64,000 nucleotides of DNA from Cacajao melanocephalus (lineage: Eukaryota; Chordata; Mammalia; Primates; Pitheciidae): assembly GCA_963573385.1 (NCBI GenBank), contig CAUYLG010039339.1, positions 1 to 64,000 on the forward strand, read 5' to 3'. Position 1 is the first letter of the stretch. Each line of letters begins with the position of its first letter. Made by a program: the position numbers and the translations under genes. The notes beneath the pieces were generated by a model, which worked only from the letters and a program-made list of their open reading frames with translations, did no database searches and had not been told where the DNA came from. Of the stretch, positions 43,701 through 57,460 are shown piece by piece.

Positions 43701-44029
43701 TTAAAACAAAAGGGACAAGAGCCTGCAAATGTCCTGTGCACATAACTGGTGGTCAATTCTAAAAGGCTGGCTTAGATATAACAAAATCTCCTTTTATGAC
43801 AGATGACTGAAGTTAAAAAAGCAAAATAAGGCAAAATTCAGCAATAATCCCCTCCAACAGCCTCCTAACCCCGCCCTTGCAGGCCCACAGATTAGGTGTC
43901 CCTCTCTGAGTCTTCCCTGCCCCTCTCCGCAGCTAGCACCCCTGTGACCTTATTTCCAGACCACTCCCCTCAACACAGCCAGACTGCCTAGGATTTTATT
44001 TGCATCGTGTTTGAACATATACAGTGCAG
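43701..44029. other. No gene seen; unclassified
   Basis: Nothing supported. The right part may belong to the adjoining L2. Confidence 0.35.
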
Positions 44030-44160
44030 CTTCCCTAGTAGATTAGAAATCTTTAAGGACAAATACTACATGATGAATATACTTCTTCATATTGCCAGGA
44101 TAATAATATTGGCTTTTAAATGGCCACTCAATAAACATTTGTAATTGCTACTGACAATAA
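44030..44160 (+). mobile_element. L2 LINE 3' end (tentative)
   Basis: AGAAATCTTTAAGGACAAAT followed by GGCCACTCAATAAACATTTG resembles the L2 3' end. Confidence 0.5.
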
Positions 44161-45150
44161 TTGGGTTTTTGTGCACGATCCCCCTTGCTTTTAAACAGTG
44201 GATGCTCAGGCAACCAGAATTCCTGAGCTCAAACGCAAAATATGGTATGCCTTGGATTTGTACAAGACTCTGCTTTCTTGACTGTTCTTTCTTTAAATAC
44301 AGAATTCATTCAGGATAAATTCACATCAAAGCAAAGGCCGACTTGTGTAAAAACAACGGTTCAGGAGAACCCACAAATTCCTTGCTGTCTCTGAGCACTG
44401 GACCATCTGAATCCAAGGGAAACATCAGGTTTACAACCTGCCCACCATGAATCCTGTGCCTCAACCTCACTTTCAGTATTAACATTCTTCAAAACTGTCA
44501 GAGGATCATTCAGCCTCATTTAGGTTTTTTTTTTCCTTCTTATGAAATGTGTACCTGGGTTCCTACGACACCCATTCAGCTCTAAGTCTCCTGGAAAACC
44601 TACCCTTCTGGCAGCTGGTGATATAAAGTCTACCAGCAACTGCTTCTCCAGCCCACTCTGCTCCTTTATCCTGCACGGTGGGGGCCGGAGTGGGGAGGTT
44701 TCACCCAGCCTGGCCGATCTCACACCCTTCCTCCTGTGCCCTCCCTGGGAAGGCGTCCCAGTCCACCTTCATGGAGGTGTCAACCACTCGGATGGACTCG
44801 AGGGAGATTAGAACCAACAACTGACACCAACATTTACTGAACCTGTACTTTCAGAAACATTTGAGCAGTTTAGAAGGGAATATTTGGAGCAGCCCCCAAC
44901 ACCATCCCACACCCTGCCCCAGCAGGCTCCCCCGACCCCTCAGAAGCCAGCACACATATCCCACTCAGCTCCCAGGCTCAACAGGCCATGCTGTAAAACA
45001 AAGTTTGGGGAGGTATTATTCCTTCTCTTTTGAGTAACATAAAAATTAGAAATTAATCAAAACCTCAATGAATTCCATATTCATTAAGAACAAAAAAAGC
45101 ATTTTTACTTTAACATTAAGCCCTTACTTGCACTTAAGAATAAACACGAT
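44161..45150. other. No gene seen; unique sequence
   Basis: A short T run at 44526-44535 and no recognised gene. The 89-codon open stretch at 44542-44811 has no known relatives. Confidence 0.4.
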
Positions 45151-45448
45151 GGCCAGGTGTAGTGGCTCATGCCTGTAATCTGAGCACTTTGAGAGGTTGA
45201 GGTGAGAGGACCACTACAGCCCAGGAGTTAAAGATCAGCCCTGGCAACATAGGGAGACACTGTCTCTACAAAAAGTTTAAAAGCTAGCTGGGCATGATGG
45301 CACATGCCTGTAGTCCCAGCTACTCAGGAGGTTGAGGTGAGAAGACCACTGTGCCCAGGAGTTTGAGGCTGCAGTGAGCTATGATTGTGTCACTGCACTC
45401 CAGCCTAGGTGACAGAACCAGACCCTTTCTGGAAAATAAAAGAACAAG
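45151..45448 (+). mobile_element. Old Alu (AluJ-like)
   Basis: GGCCAGGTGTAGTGGCTCAT head, CTACAAAAAGTTTAAAAGCT linker typical of older Alus, and a decayed A-rich tail. Confidence 0.93.
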
Positions 45449-45459
45449 AACACAATGCT

Positions 45460-45773
45460 GGCCGGGGGAAGTGGCTCATGCCTGTAATCCCAGCACTTTG
45501 GGATGCCGAGGGGGGCGGATCACGAGGTTAGGAGTTCAAGACCAGCCTAGCCAAGATGGTGAAACCCCCTCATCTCTACTAAAAATACAAAAAGTAGCCA
45601 GGTGTGGTGGCAGGTTACTGCAGTCCCAGCTACTCAGAGGCTGAGGCAGAGAACTGCTTGAACCTGGGAGGTGGAGGTTGCAGTGAGCCGAGATCGAACC
45701 ACTGCCCTCTAGCCTAGGTGACAGAGCGACACTCCATCTCGAAGAAAAAAAAAAAAAATAAAAAGAAAAAAAT
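45460..45773 (+). mobile_element. Alu SINE inserted beside an older Alu
   Basis: GGCCGGGGGAAGTGGCTCAT head, both monomers, long A-rich tail. AACACAATGCT flanks it at 45449-45459 and 45774-45784. It landed just after the tail of the older Alu. Confidence 0.96.
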
Positions 45774-45784
45774 AACACAATGCT

Positions 45785-46515
45785 TTACCCTACCCATGGG
45801 AGACATTCAGAAAGAGGAGAGGGAACAGAGATCAGGTGGGAAGCCTAGCATTTCACTCCTTCAGCAGGAACTTCCTAAACACCTGCTCTGTCTCAGGTGC
45901 TTCCAGGCACTTGGGGGCATTATCAACAAAGGAAATGCAGAGGTCTGCTCTGGGGTGGAAAGCAAATCAAAACAAATACACATGATAGGTAGATCAAGCA
46001 GGCGATATGTTCAAAGGTGACAGAGCTACAAGAGGACGAGGTGGAGACCCCACTAAGGGGCACCAAGAAAGATCTGAAGTGAACATAATTTATGTGGCCC
46101 CAAACACTCAGGCATGGACCGAAGGTGTGCCTCATTGATCTGCATCAAAATGTAAGTTGGAGGTTTTATGCACTAAATATGAAAATAGCTCCTACTGAAG
46201 CCATCCAGAGATTGTTGAGGATAGCCAAGCCTTAGACAGCTTGTGTTCAGTATCACTGCCAACAAACTGGACCTCCGCCGGAGGGGGGTGAACACAGCAT
46301 TGCGGAGGGTCCCATCCTCAACCAAGAGCCAAATGTCAGATGGTCAGCCCCAAGAAGCAGGGGACAGGAGAAGCACTGTCCCTTCCCCACAATGGATCCC
46401 AAAAACCGGCTCTGGCCATGTCCTAGTGCTGCTCTCTAACCTGCAGGAAAAAATAAATCAAGACCCAATCCCATATCAACAAAGAAGTGGCTACTTCAAC
46501 CTAAATACATGCAAA
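45785..46515. other. No gene confirmed; possible L2/MIR-type remnant at left
   Basis: AACTTCCTAAACACCTGCTC followed by CAGGCACTTGGGGGCATTAT resembles an antisense L2-type tail. A 146-codon open stretch (46243-46683) runs into an antisense Alu and is not a gene. Confidence 0.35.
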
Positions 46516-46525
46516 AACAGTCCTT

Positions 46526-46814
46526 TTTTTTTTTTGAGACACAGTCTTACTCTGTCACCCAGGCTGGAGTATAGTGGCACGATCTTGGCTCACTGCAGCC
46601 TCCGCCTCCTGGATTCAAGCAATGCTCCTGAGTCAGTCTCCCGAGAAGCTGGGACTAAGGCTCACGCCATCACGCCCAGCTAACTTTTGTATTTTTAGTA
46701 GAGAAGGGGTTTCACCATGTTGGCCAGGATGGTCCTGATCTCCTTACCTTGCGATCCGCCCGCCTCAGCCTCCCAACGTGCTGGGATTACAGGTGTGAGC
46801 CACCATGCCCAGCC
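46526..46814 (-). mobile_element. Alu SINE, full length, antisense
   Basis: T tail, GAGACACAGTCTTACTCTGT, both monomers and an ATGCCCAGCC end. AACAGTCCTT flanks it at 46516-46525 and 46815-46824. Confidence 0.96.
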
Positions 46815-46824
46815 AACAGTCCTT

Positions 46825-47118
46825 CTTTAATATAGGGGAAAATTAAACATGGATTCCAAATAAAAGTAATTATATTTTTCTCCATTCTTAAATATATACA
46901 TGTATACACACACTTATATAGATGGCAAAAGTAGAGCAGAATCAGGAATAGCTTGCAGAGGCTGTGGAAATCCCAAACCACGCTGGCAAAAGAGGAAACT
47001 TTTCAAGAGCCTGTGCTTAATCACAGACCAAGCCGCAGGCCTCTTTGTGCCACCCTTCTAACTTCTTCCCTTCTAACTTCAAGGAAATGATAACGTTGAG
47101 TCTTTTAAAAGTAAATGA
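46825..47118. other. Unclassified spacer
   Basis: No recognised feature. A short TATACATGTATA palindrome lies near 46894. Confidence 0.35.
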
Positions 47119-47760
<642 letters not shown>

Positions 47761-47837
47761 AGTAAAATAACCCAAAGTCAGAATGGGCAAAGGATCTGAA
47801 TCTGACTGTTGTTCTATTTAACGTTTTGTTTTTCACT

Positions 47838-48105
47838 GTTGTTGTTTTTGAGATGGAGTCTCTCTCTGATGCCCAAGCTGGAGTGCAGTGGCGCAATCTT
47901 GGCTCGCTGCAACCTCCACCAGGCTAATTTTTGTATTAGATGATACTAATGCAAAAATGGGAACACCAGGCTAATTTTTTGTATTTTCAGTCGAGACGGG
48001 GTTTCACTGTGTTAGCCAGGATGGTCTCGATCTCCTGACCTCGTGATCCGCACGCCTCGGCCAACCAAAGTGCTGGGATTATAGGCGTGAGCCACCGGGC
48101 GGGGC
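47838..48105 (-). mobile_element. Rearranged Alu, antisense
   Basis: It starts with GTTGTTGTTTTTGAGATGG and reads normally to GCAACCTCCACC. About 75 bases of the second monomer are then missing. In their place lies ~50 bases containing an inverted copy of its own text, before CACCAGGCTAATTTTTTGTA resumes. It ends at GGCGGGGCC. Confidence 0.92.
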
Positions 48106-48597
48106 CAAGAATATTTTTTAAAACTGTTAGATGGGAATCTTCTCCAAAACCTGTCGATTCCTCGGTGTCCTCTCGTGTCACGCTCTTCAAAGCAGCTGCG
48201 TGGCTGCTGCATCCAACCCCAGTCCAGCTGCTCAGCTTTTTGCCCTCCTTCCTGGGTGCACATTGGGGCCGCCTGCCTCTCCAAGCACTGTCCTCCAACA
48301 GACTCACCCTGCCTCGCTTCTGCTAGGCATGACCTCCCCACTCCCCACTGCGTAGTAATATCCTGCCCAATACAGCTCCATTCTATCTTCACATACATAA
48401 AGCCTCTCCCTCATGCCAAAGAAGGGATGTCTGTTACTCTAAGTAGCTATTCCAAGGAATTAAGTTATCACCAGGGCAGAGAAGATGCCCAATGTATGTT
48501 ATTTAGTAAGCCAGCAAGTTAGCAGCCCCAAAGCACAGAGCAGGTGCTCAGTAAGTACTTATGACTGGTTGAAATGCTGGGGATGAGGCAATGTAAA
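48106..48597. other. No gene seen; unique sequence, L2/MIR-like tail at right
   Basis: Open stretches on both strands at 47987-48522 overlap Alu and each other. GAGCAGGTGCTCAGTAAGTA at 48539 resembles an L2 or MIR 3' tail. Confidence 0.4.
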
Positions 48598-48815
48598 GCA
48601 GCACTGCCCAACAGAACTTGCTGTGATGAGGGAGAGCGTCTCTATCTGCACTGTCCAGTGTGGCCTCCAGCCGCATGTGGTATGTGGCAACCGAGCACTT
48701 CACTTTGGCTAGTGCAGTCAAGGGTCTGTTTGTAATTTTATTCAGTCTGAGTTAACTTAAATGAGATAGCCGTATGTGATTAGCGGTTATCTGTTGGAAG
48801 GTACAGCTACAGAAC
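48598..48815 (+). mobile_element. hAT-Charlie-type MITE (MER1 group)
   Basis: AGCACTGCCCAACAGAACTT, then CACTGTCCAGTGTGGCCTCC, GAGCACTTCACTTTGGCTAG, and TATCTGTTGGAAGGTACAG. It is the same family as 9795-10015, in the opposite orientation. Confidence 0.65.
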
Positions 48816-49800
48816 AATGCACACCCTGGGCATCCTGATATATCCAGAAATATCCAAGGTAAGGGAATTGGCAGGTGGCTAATTTAAGGCTTGGAAAGCA
48901 AAACAAAGCTATGGAGACCAAGGGCTGAGGAAATGTGCAAAAATCTGAACAAATGCTTTGTTTTTAAAATCCATACCTAAACCATGACAGGACCACAAGT
49001 ACTATATTCTTCCTCTAGTAGTAATCCATACCTCATAGTTTATTTCAAGTTGATGCACTTAGTTTAATATTTTAACCCTCACATGCAATTTTATCAAAGT
49101 GCTTATAAACTTGTTGCTGTGGCAAAAAAATGTACACACAAAGAAGTCTGATTTCAGGATGGCATGCCTATCTGATGCCTCAGTATCTTTTTGATTTGAG
49201 AGATTCTGAGCTCCCTAAGTTCCTCAGTGGTCTCAGAGATGGAGGAATACAGGTGTTCTTCAGGTGGCAGAAGTGTTGGGTCAACTGTCCTGTGTGGCTC
49301 CTGGAATAAGAGCTGAGGAGGAATCAGGGCACATGGGTGCCTTCCTATTCCAGGGTTTTGTGGATGTTTTCATGCATCCCAATTGCAGTCTACACTGGGA
49401 CCCTTAATCTGGCTCTGAAATCCATCTCCATTACATTAGCAGCTGATTCTTTCCTGCCCTCCCCAAACTGCTGCTCGGCTACCTGTCTACACTGAGAACT
49501 GAGCTGGCACTCCATGGATGGGAAGGACACTTGGGGGTGAGGTCTTTGTCCTCCATGGTAGGTGATCCCTCCTGCTGCCCATCCCCTTCCTATCATTCTT
49601 TGTCCCCACCCCCATCACCAGGCATCCTGGGGACTGCCCAGCCATCTCTCCTAGTCCCTGCGGTGGAGAGAGGCAAGAGGAGGACTGGAGTAAGGTGTCC
49701 ATCAGGTCTCAGTCTCTTGTGGTGGGGTGACAGGCAGCTTCAAACGCCGCTGGCTTCCGCCTGTCTCCTCCTGTCCCAGGCCCTCTACAGGAATCACGGC
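48816..49800. other. No gene seen; unique sequence
   Basis: No recognised gene or repeat. Confidence 0.4.
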
Positions 49801-50285
49801 CAGTAGATCTCAACTTTTACATGCATTAGAGAGGCACAGATTGCTGAGTCCAGCTCAAAATTTCTGATTCAGCAGGGCTGGGGCAGGCCCAAGAGTTTGC
49901 CTTTTTTTGTTTTGTTTGTGTGTTTGTTTGAGACAGGGTCTAGCTCTGTCATCAACATTGGAGTGCAGTGGCACAATCATGCCTCACTGCAGCCTCAACC
50001 TCCCGGCTCAAACGATCCTCTCACTTCAGCCTCCCAAGTATCTGGGATCACACGCACGAGCCATCACAACTGGCTATTTCTTAATTTTTTTTAGAGATGG
50101 GATCCCACTATGTTGCTCAGGCTGGTTTCAAACTCCTTGGCTCAAATAATCCTCCCATCTTGGCCTCCCTCAAAGTGCTGAGATTACAGGCATGAACCAC
50201 TGCATTTGACCATGTCTGCATTTTTAACAAGCTGCCAGGTGATGCTGATGCCAGTGGTCCAGAGACCCCACTGAGAGACCCATCG
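49801..50285 (+). mobile_element. MER20-like hAT MITE split by an Alu
   Basis: Left part 49801-49899 reads GTAGATCTCAACTTTTACAT, the CAGATTGCTGAGTCCAGCTC segment, TTTCTGATTCAGCAGGGCTG, and CCCAAGAGTTTGCC. The right part resumes at 50209 with GTCTGCATTTTTAACAAGCT and CCAGGTGATGCTGATGCCAG. The order matches MER20. Confidence 0.75.
49900..50208 (-). mobile_element. Old Alu (AluJ-like), antisense, inside MER20
   Basis: A (TTTG)-rich tail, GAGACAGGGTCTAGCTCTGT, the older-type linker TTTAGAGATGGGATCCCACT, and the GCATTTGACC end. Strongly diverged. Confidence 0.9.
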
Positions 50286-50447
50286 CCATAGGGCCCTGGT
50301 CTTCCAGAAGAGGACACCCTCAAAACATGAGCTCATCTCGTAGATACTAAGTTACACAGCTCTCAAAAATGCACTTCCCCCAAGATACAGCCTTCAGCCA
50401 TCCCAGTAGCTCAGCCCAAGCTCACGAGATACAGCCCCCAGCCTGGC

Positions 50448-50484
<37 letters not shown>

Positions 50485-50989
50485 CACACAAGTGCACTTG
50501 TTTTGGTTCCTGGCACAAGCACCCACTTCTCAAACTTATGACTTACCTCCACACAAGCCCCAATTCCCAATTCCCTCACCATCCTTATTCTCCATTCTCC
50601 ATACATGCATGCACACACCTAAGTTTCCTGGATGGCAGAAAACCTACAGGTAGATAATCCATAGGAACTCAAATTCAGAGTAACAGCAATCCTAAGTCAA
50701 GAGTGCTTGCCAGAGAGATGAAAACTTGCTCACTCTACCCTTTCACTCACAGAATTTGAAGGACAAATCCTGAGGTGTGACACCACTTTGGGTTCAACAG
50801 ACATGTGGATAGAGAAGCCACAACTGACCTCAAAGACTGGGTTTCCTCCTGGTGAGGAACAAGTCACTCGGCTTCCATGCACTCTGCCTAATTTCTCCCG
50901 CATGACTCGCATGCACACTTAAGAAGACATCCTATATTTATCTTTGCAACAGGATTTGAAACATATAAACATGGGCTACATCTCCAATC
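50286..50989. other. No gene seen; contains a (GT)n run
   Basis: Unique apart from the dinucleotide repeat at 50452-50483. Confidence 0.4.
50452..50483 (+). repeat. (TG)16 microsatellite
   Basis: Uninterrupted TG units between AAACTG and GCACACAAG. Likely polymorphic. Confidence 0.96.
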
Positions 50990-51400
50990 ACTGTAGCCAG
51001 ATGTAGAAATCTGTCTACCTTCTGTAAAAGATCAAGAGTATTACGTCTGGGTGAACCCTAAGGAAATCATGCTTAGTGAAACAGGCCAGGCACAAAGGAC
51101 AAACACTCTATGATTCCACTCATACAAGGTCCCCAGCTTAGTCAAACATATAGAGACAGAAAGGAGAATGGGAGTTGCTGGGGACTGGGGAGGGGGAAGT
51201 AAAGAGGCAGTGCTTCATGGGGACAGAGTTTCTGTTTGGGAAGATGAAAAAGTTCTGGAGAGGGATGGTAGTGAGCTGCTGACAGCTGCACAACAATGTG
51301 AATGATCCTGATGCTGCTGAGCTGTATTCGCAAAACCAGTTAACATGGTACCTTTTATATCACGTGTATTTTACCAAAATTTTAAAAAGAAAAAAACACA
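50990..51400 (+). mobile_element. L1M 3' UTR fragment
   Basis: AATCATGCTTAGTGAAACAG, CTATGATTCCACTCATACAA, the TTGCTGGGGACTGGGGAGGG segment, and GATGAAAAAGTTCTGGAGAG, with an A-rich end near 51395. Confidence 0.8.
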
Positions 51401-52514
51401 TTTTTTATAAGAAGTGTTACGTCATTAGATTTGGTAAAATGGTGCTCTTACGCCCCATTTCATGGGCCAGACAGCCCATCAGAGTAAAGGGATTTTTTTC
51501 AGACCATCAATGTTTCAAGACCCAAACTGCGTCCTGCACACAGCTGGGACAGAGGTCACACTCTCCAGGTCAGAGACCCACAGCTCCCCCAAAACCAGGA
51601 TCTTAAGTTCACTTGGTGGTCACTGGCCTCAGTGCCTTTTGGAAGCTCATCCAAATCCCCAAACCACTACACAGGTGTGGCTTCACAGCCGGCCTGCAGA
51701 AAAGTCCTAGCCGACTCACTCACTGCAGGAAGAACTAAGCCCCTATACAAACTCCAAAGCCAGAGTACCCTGAAGAGGGACCAAGGGAGTAAAAAGCCCA
51801 AGGACCAGCTCCTTGCCCCACCTCCATTCACCACCTCCATTTGCTACTTCCATACCCCACCTCTGTGCCCTCCGTGGCTGGCTCTGTGTATTCTAGAGTC
51901 TATCATTGTCTATATGGCATCCATTCATCACAGGGTCAATTGTATTAACTATATTTTATTTTCTGGATCCTTGATGCTCCTGCATTTGTGGCCCCACTAG
52001 CTAGGAAGAGACTGCCCCTCCCAGGCCTGGCAAATCCTAGAGACAGCAAAGGGCCCACTGGGAGCTCGCCTTTCTTATGCAAACCAACCACCCCAGAGCC
52101 CACCTCCCACCACCTCCTGCATCACACTCACCTCCCACCACCTCTGGCATTAAATTCACACACCAAGCCAACTTCCTGGACCTTTGTGATCCCAGGGCAG
52201 GCACCAGGCACCAGACACTCAGGAAGAGCCCCCAACCCCCAGGCCCCAAAGACTGCCAGCAAGAGTCACACCAGCCCATCTGGAACTGTTCCCAGCGGCC
52301 TTGTCTTTCCCAATCCCCTCGTTGCCGCTCTGCCTCCCAATCCAAACTGCTGCTGTGTGGCTGTGGCGGGTCCCCTTCTCTTGGGAAATGTAAGTAACAA
52401 AGTGTTTCCATGTAAAATCCCACCGGCACCATCACTGGGACACCACCCACCACAGTGTGGGACTGTACCCTGGTGGCCACATAAAGAAAAAAAGGTGCAC
52501 CACTCAGATGTGGG
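51401..52514. other. No gene confirmed; unique sequence with long open stretches
   Basis: A 183-codon plus-strand open stretch (51988-52539) opposes the 260-codon minus-strand one at 52037-52819. Both are compositionally biased (Pro/Ser/Thr-rich on the plus strand) and match no family I recognise. Confidence 0.4.
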
Positions 52515-52745
52515 CTCCTTGCTGACCTTGGGCAAGTAAAGGAGTAGACTGTGGGCTTCTGATGGGAAAGTGCAGCCTTGGAAAACCAAACCACCCCAGC
52601 TGAATCCAGATTTCCCATTCTGGGGACATAATGCTGGGCAAGGCATGCTGCCACTCTCTGCCTCAGTTTCCTCATCTGTAAAAGGGACAAACAGCACCTC
52701 CCCTCACAGACTGTTTCAAAGACTAAAAGACATAATTCATCTGAA
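52515..52745 (+). mobile_element. MIR SINE
   Basis: CTTGCTGACCTTGGGCAAGT, later CTGCCTCAGTTTCCTCATCT, and GTAAAAGGGACAAACAGC. The 5' part is interrupted or diverged. Confidence 0.75.
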
Positions 52746-52755
52746 AAGCAGGGCA

Positions 52756-53031
52756 GGCAGGGTACGGTGGCTGCCGCCTGTAATCTCAGCACTTTGGGAG
52801 GCAGAGGTGGGTGGATCACAAGGTCAGGAGATTGAGACCATCCTGGCTAACACGGTGAAATCCTGTCTCTATTAAAAATACAAAAAATTAGCTGGGCATG
52901 GTGGCATGTGCCTGTAGTCCCAGCTACTTGGGAGGCTGAGGCAGGAGAATCGCTTGAACCTGAGGTGCAGGTTGCAGTGAGCCAAGATTGTGCCACTGCA
53001 CCCTAGCCTGGGCAACAGAAAAAAAAAAAAA
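52756..53031 (+). mobile_element. Alu SINE
   Basis: GGCAGGGTACGGTGGCTGCC head, both monomers. The end is shortened: GGGCAACAG passes directly to the A tail, so the usual GAGCGAGACTCCGTCTC is missing. Confidence 0.94.
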
Positions 53032-54439
53032 GAGCACGGCAGATCCTGGCGCGAATCTCATGCTGAGGAGTGCTTCTGAAGACCCCACAATAGTAAGTGA
53101 AGGGCCCCTGTTCAGTGGTGTCAATCATGCAAGCTCCACGGGAGAAACTGTGCATCCTGGATTTTTCCCATCTTCATCACAAGTTCAATGAATGTTAGGA
53201 CTGAATATTGAAAAGCCGTCATGTCAATTATCCTACTTACTCTGCTACAGGTGTTGAATAGAAAGACTGGCAAGAAAACCAGCCATGCATGCATAGTGCC
53301 ACTGCTTCTTTCACAGAAGGCTGGGTTCATGCTGTCGAGCAAGGAAGCGTGGGCACTGCGGCTTTGTGCCTGCATGGAAACACAATTTGGCTTTTTGTGG
53401 TTCCACGGATTCAGAAACAGTAAACCTCCACACCCGTATTTCCCCTAACACAGTCCCCAAAATGAAAGAGAGCTATGATCAAATATGTTTGAGAAACATT
53501 AGAAAATACAAAGCAGGTTTTTGTAAAACAGCATGCACGAGCTTCCAAATGTGCCCACCCTGGAGGCTTTTTCATTCTGTGGAGGAACTCAAGGGAGGGT
53601 GCACAGGGAAATCCACTTTTCAAAACATCACTGCAGCCACAGAAGAAAATTTAAAAGCACCGCAAAGGCATGGCAGCTTCGAAATGAAGCTGGTGGTCAG
53701 CACGGACTACAAACACTTTGCAGCTTCTCAGAGGATAAGACAGCTGCATCAAAGTGTGGCCCGTGTAGAGGGGGTTCTATCCCACACAGCCAATATTCTA
53801 TCCCATCAAGAGATGGAGTCAGCACCCCCAGAATGAGTCATGTTTACAGACACAAAAGAACCGGCACCAGAATTTGTCTCTGGTCCCCACGGACATTCTT
53901 CTGAATTCAATTCATGATCCAAAGACGTTCCGACACCCATGCAGGTGGCTTCCAATGACAGAGGACAGAACAAAGCCCTTCACACTTCTCCCCTCGCTGA
54001 AGCACTCCAAGTCCAAGAAAACCCAAAGGAGCTTCAACTCTAAACCACCCAGAAAGGTCAAACAAATCAAGAGTGGGCACCAAAAGCCAAAATGCACCTC
54101 CGCAAACCACAGGAAGAGGACAGCCACCTTCTCAAGTGGCTTCCTGGGTGCAAAGGCCAGGGGTATGCGAGATCCTCAGTACCACGGAGCTTTCCCCCGG
54201 ACCTGACTCCCACATCATTGAATACAGAGAGCAAAGATGAAGGAAAGGCCAAGAAAATGTGCTGCCTCTGTTTTCATCCCCAGATGAAACAGCAGTGGCT
54301 GCTCAACCGTACTGCACACTAGTCTTAACTGAAAGCTTAAAAAAAAAATCTGCATGCCCAAGCTGCACTGCAGCCAATTTAACTGGAATCGTAAGCAGGA
54401 GGAAACCAACCCAGACACTGTATTTTTTAAAGCTCCCCT
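53032..54439. other. No gene confirmed; long unique segment
   Basis: Open stretches of 110-156 codons on the plus strand (53366-53836, 53533-53904, 53874-54206) overlap in different frames. No domain recognised, and no repeat family recognised. Confidence 0.4.
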
Positions 54440-54535
54440 GAAAAGCAGAGATTCTCAACTCTAGCTGCACGTTAGTCACCTGGAAGCTTTTATACAGACC
54501 TAGGTCCCACACCGAATGTAAAGCTGCAAAAGTGA
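54440..54535 (+). mobile_element. hAT-Charlie-type fragment (tentative)
   Basis: CAGAGATTCTCAACTCTAGC and GTCACCTGGAAGCTTTTATA resemble the left end of MER1-group hAT elements. Confidence 0.45.
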
Positions 54536-54579
54536 GTTCATCATGGGGGCAAGGTTCACAATCACCTTGTCAGAAGAAG

Positions 54580-57460
<2,881 letters not shown>

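Noticed and set aside
44526..44535. Poly-T that might mark an antisense retroposon
   Set aside because: No Alu, pseudogene or target-site duplication follows it.
53366..54206. Chain of plus-strand open frames of 110-156 codons
   Set aside because: They are in different frames without splice signals I could support, and the products show no known domain.
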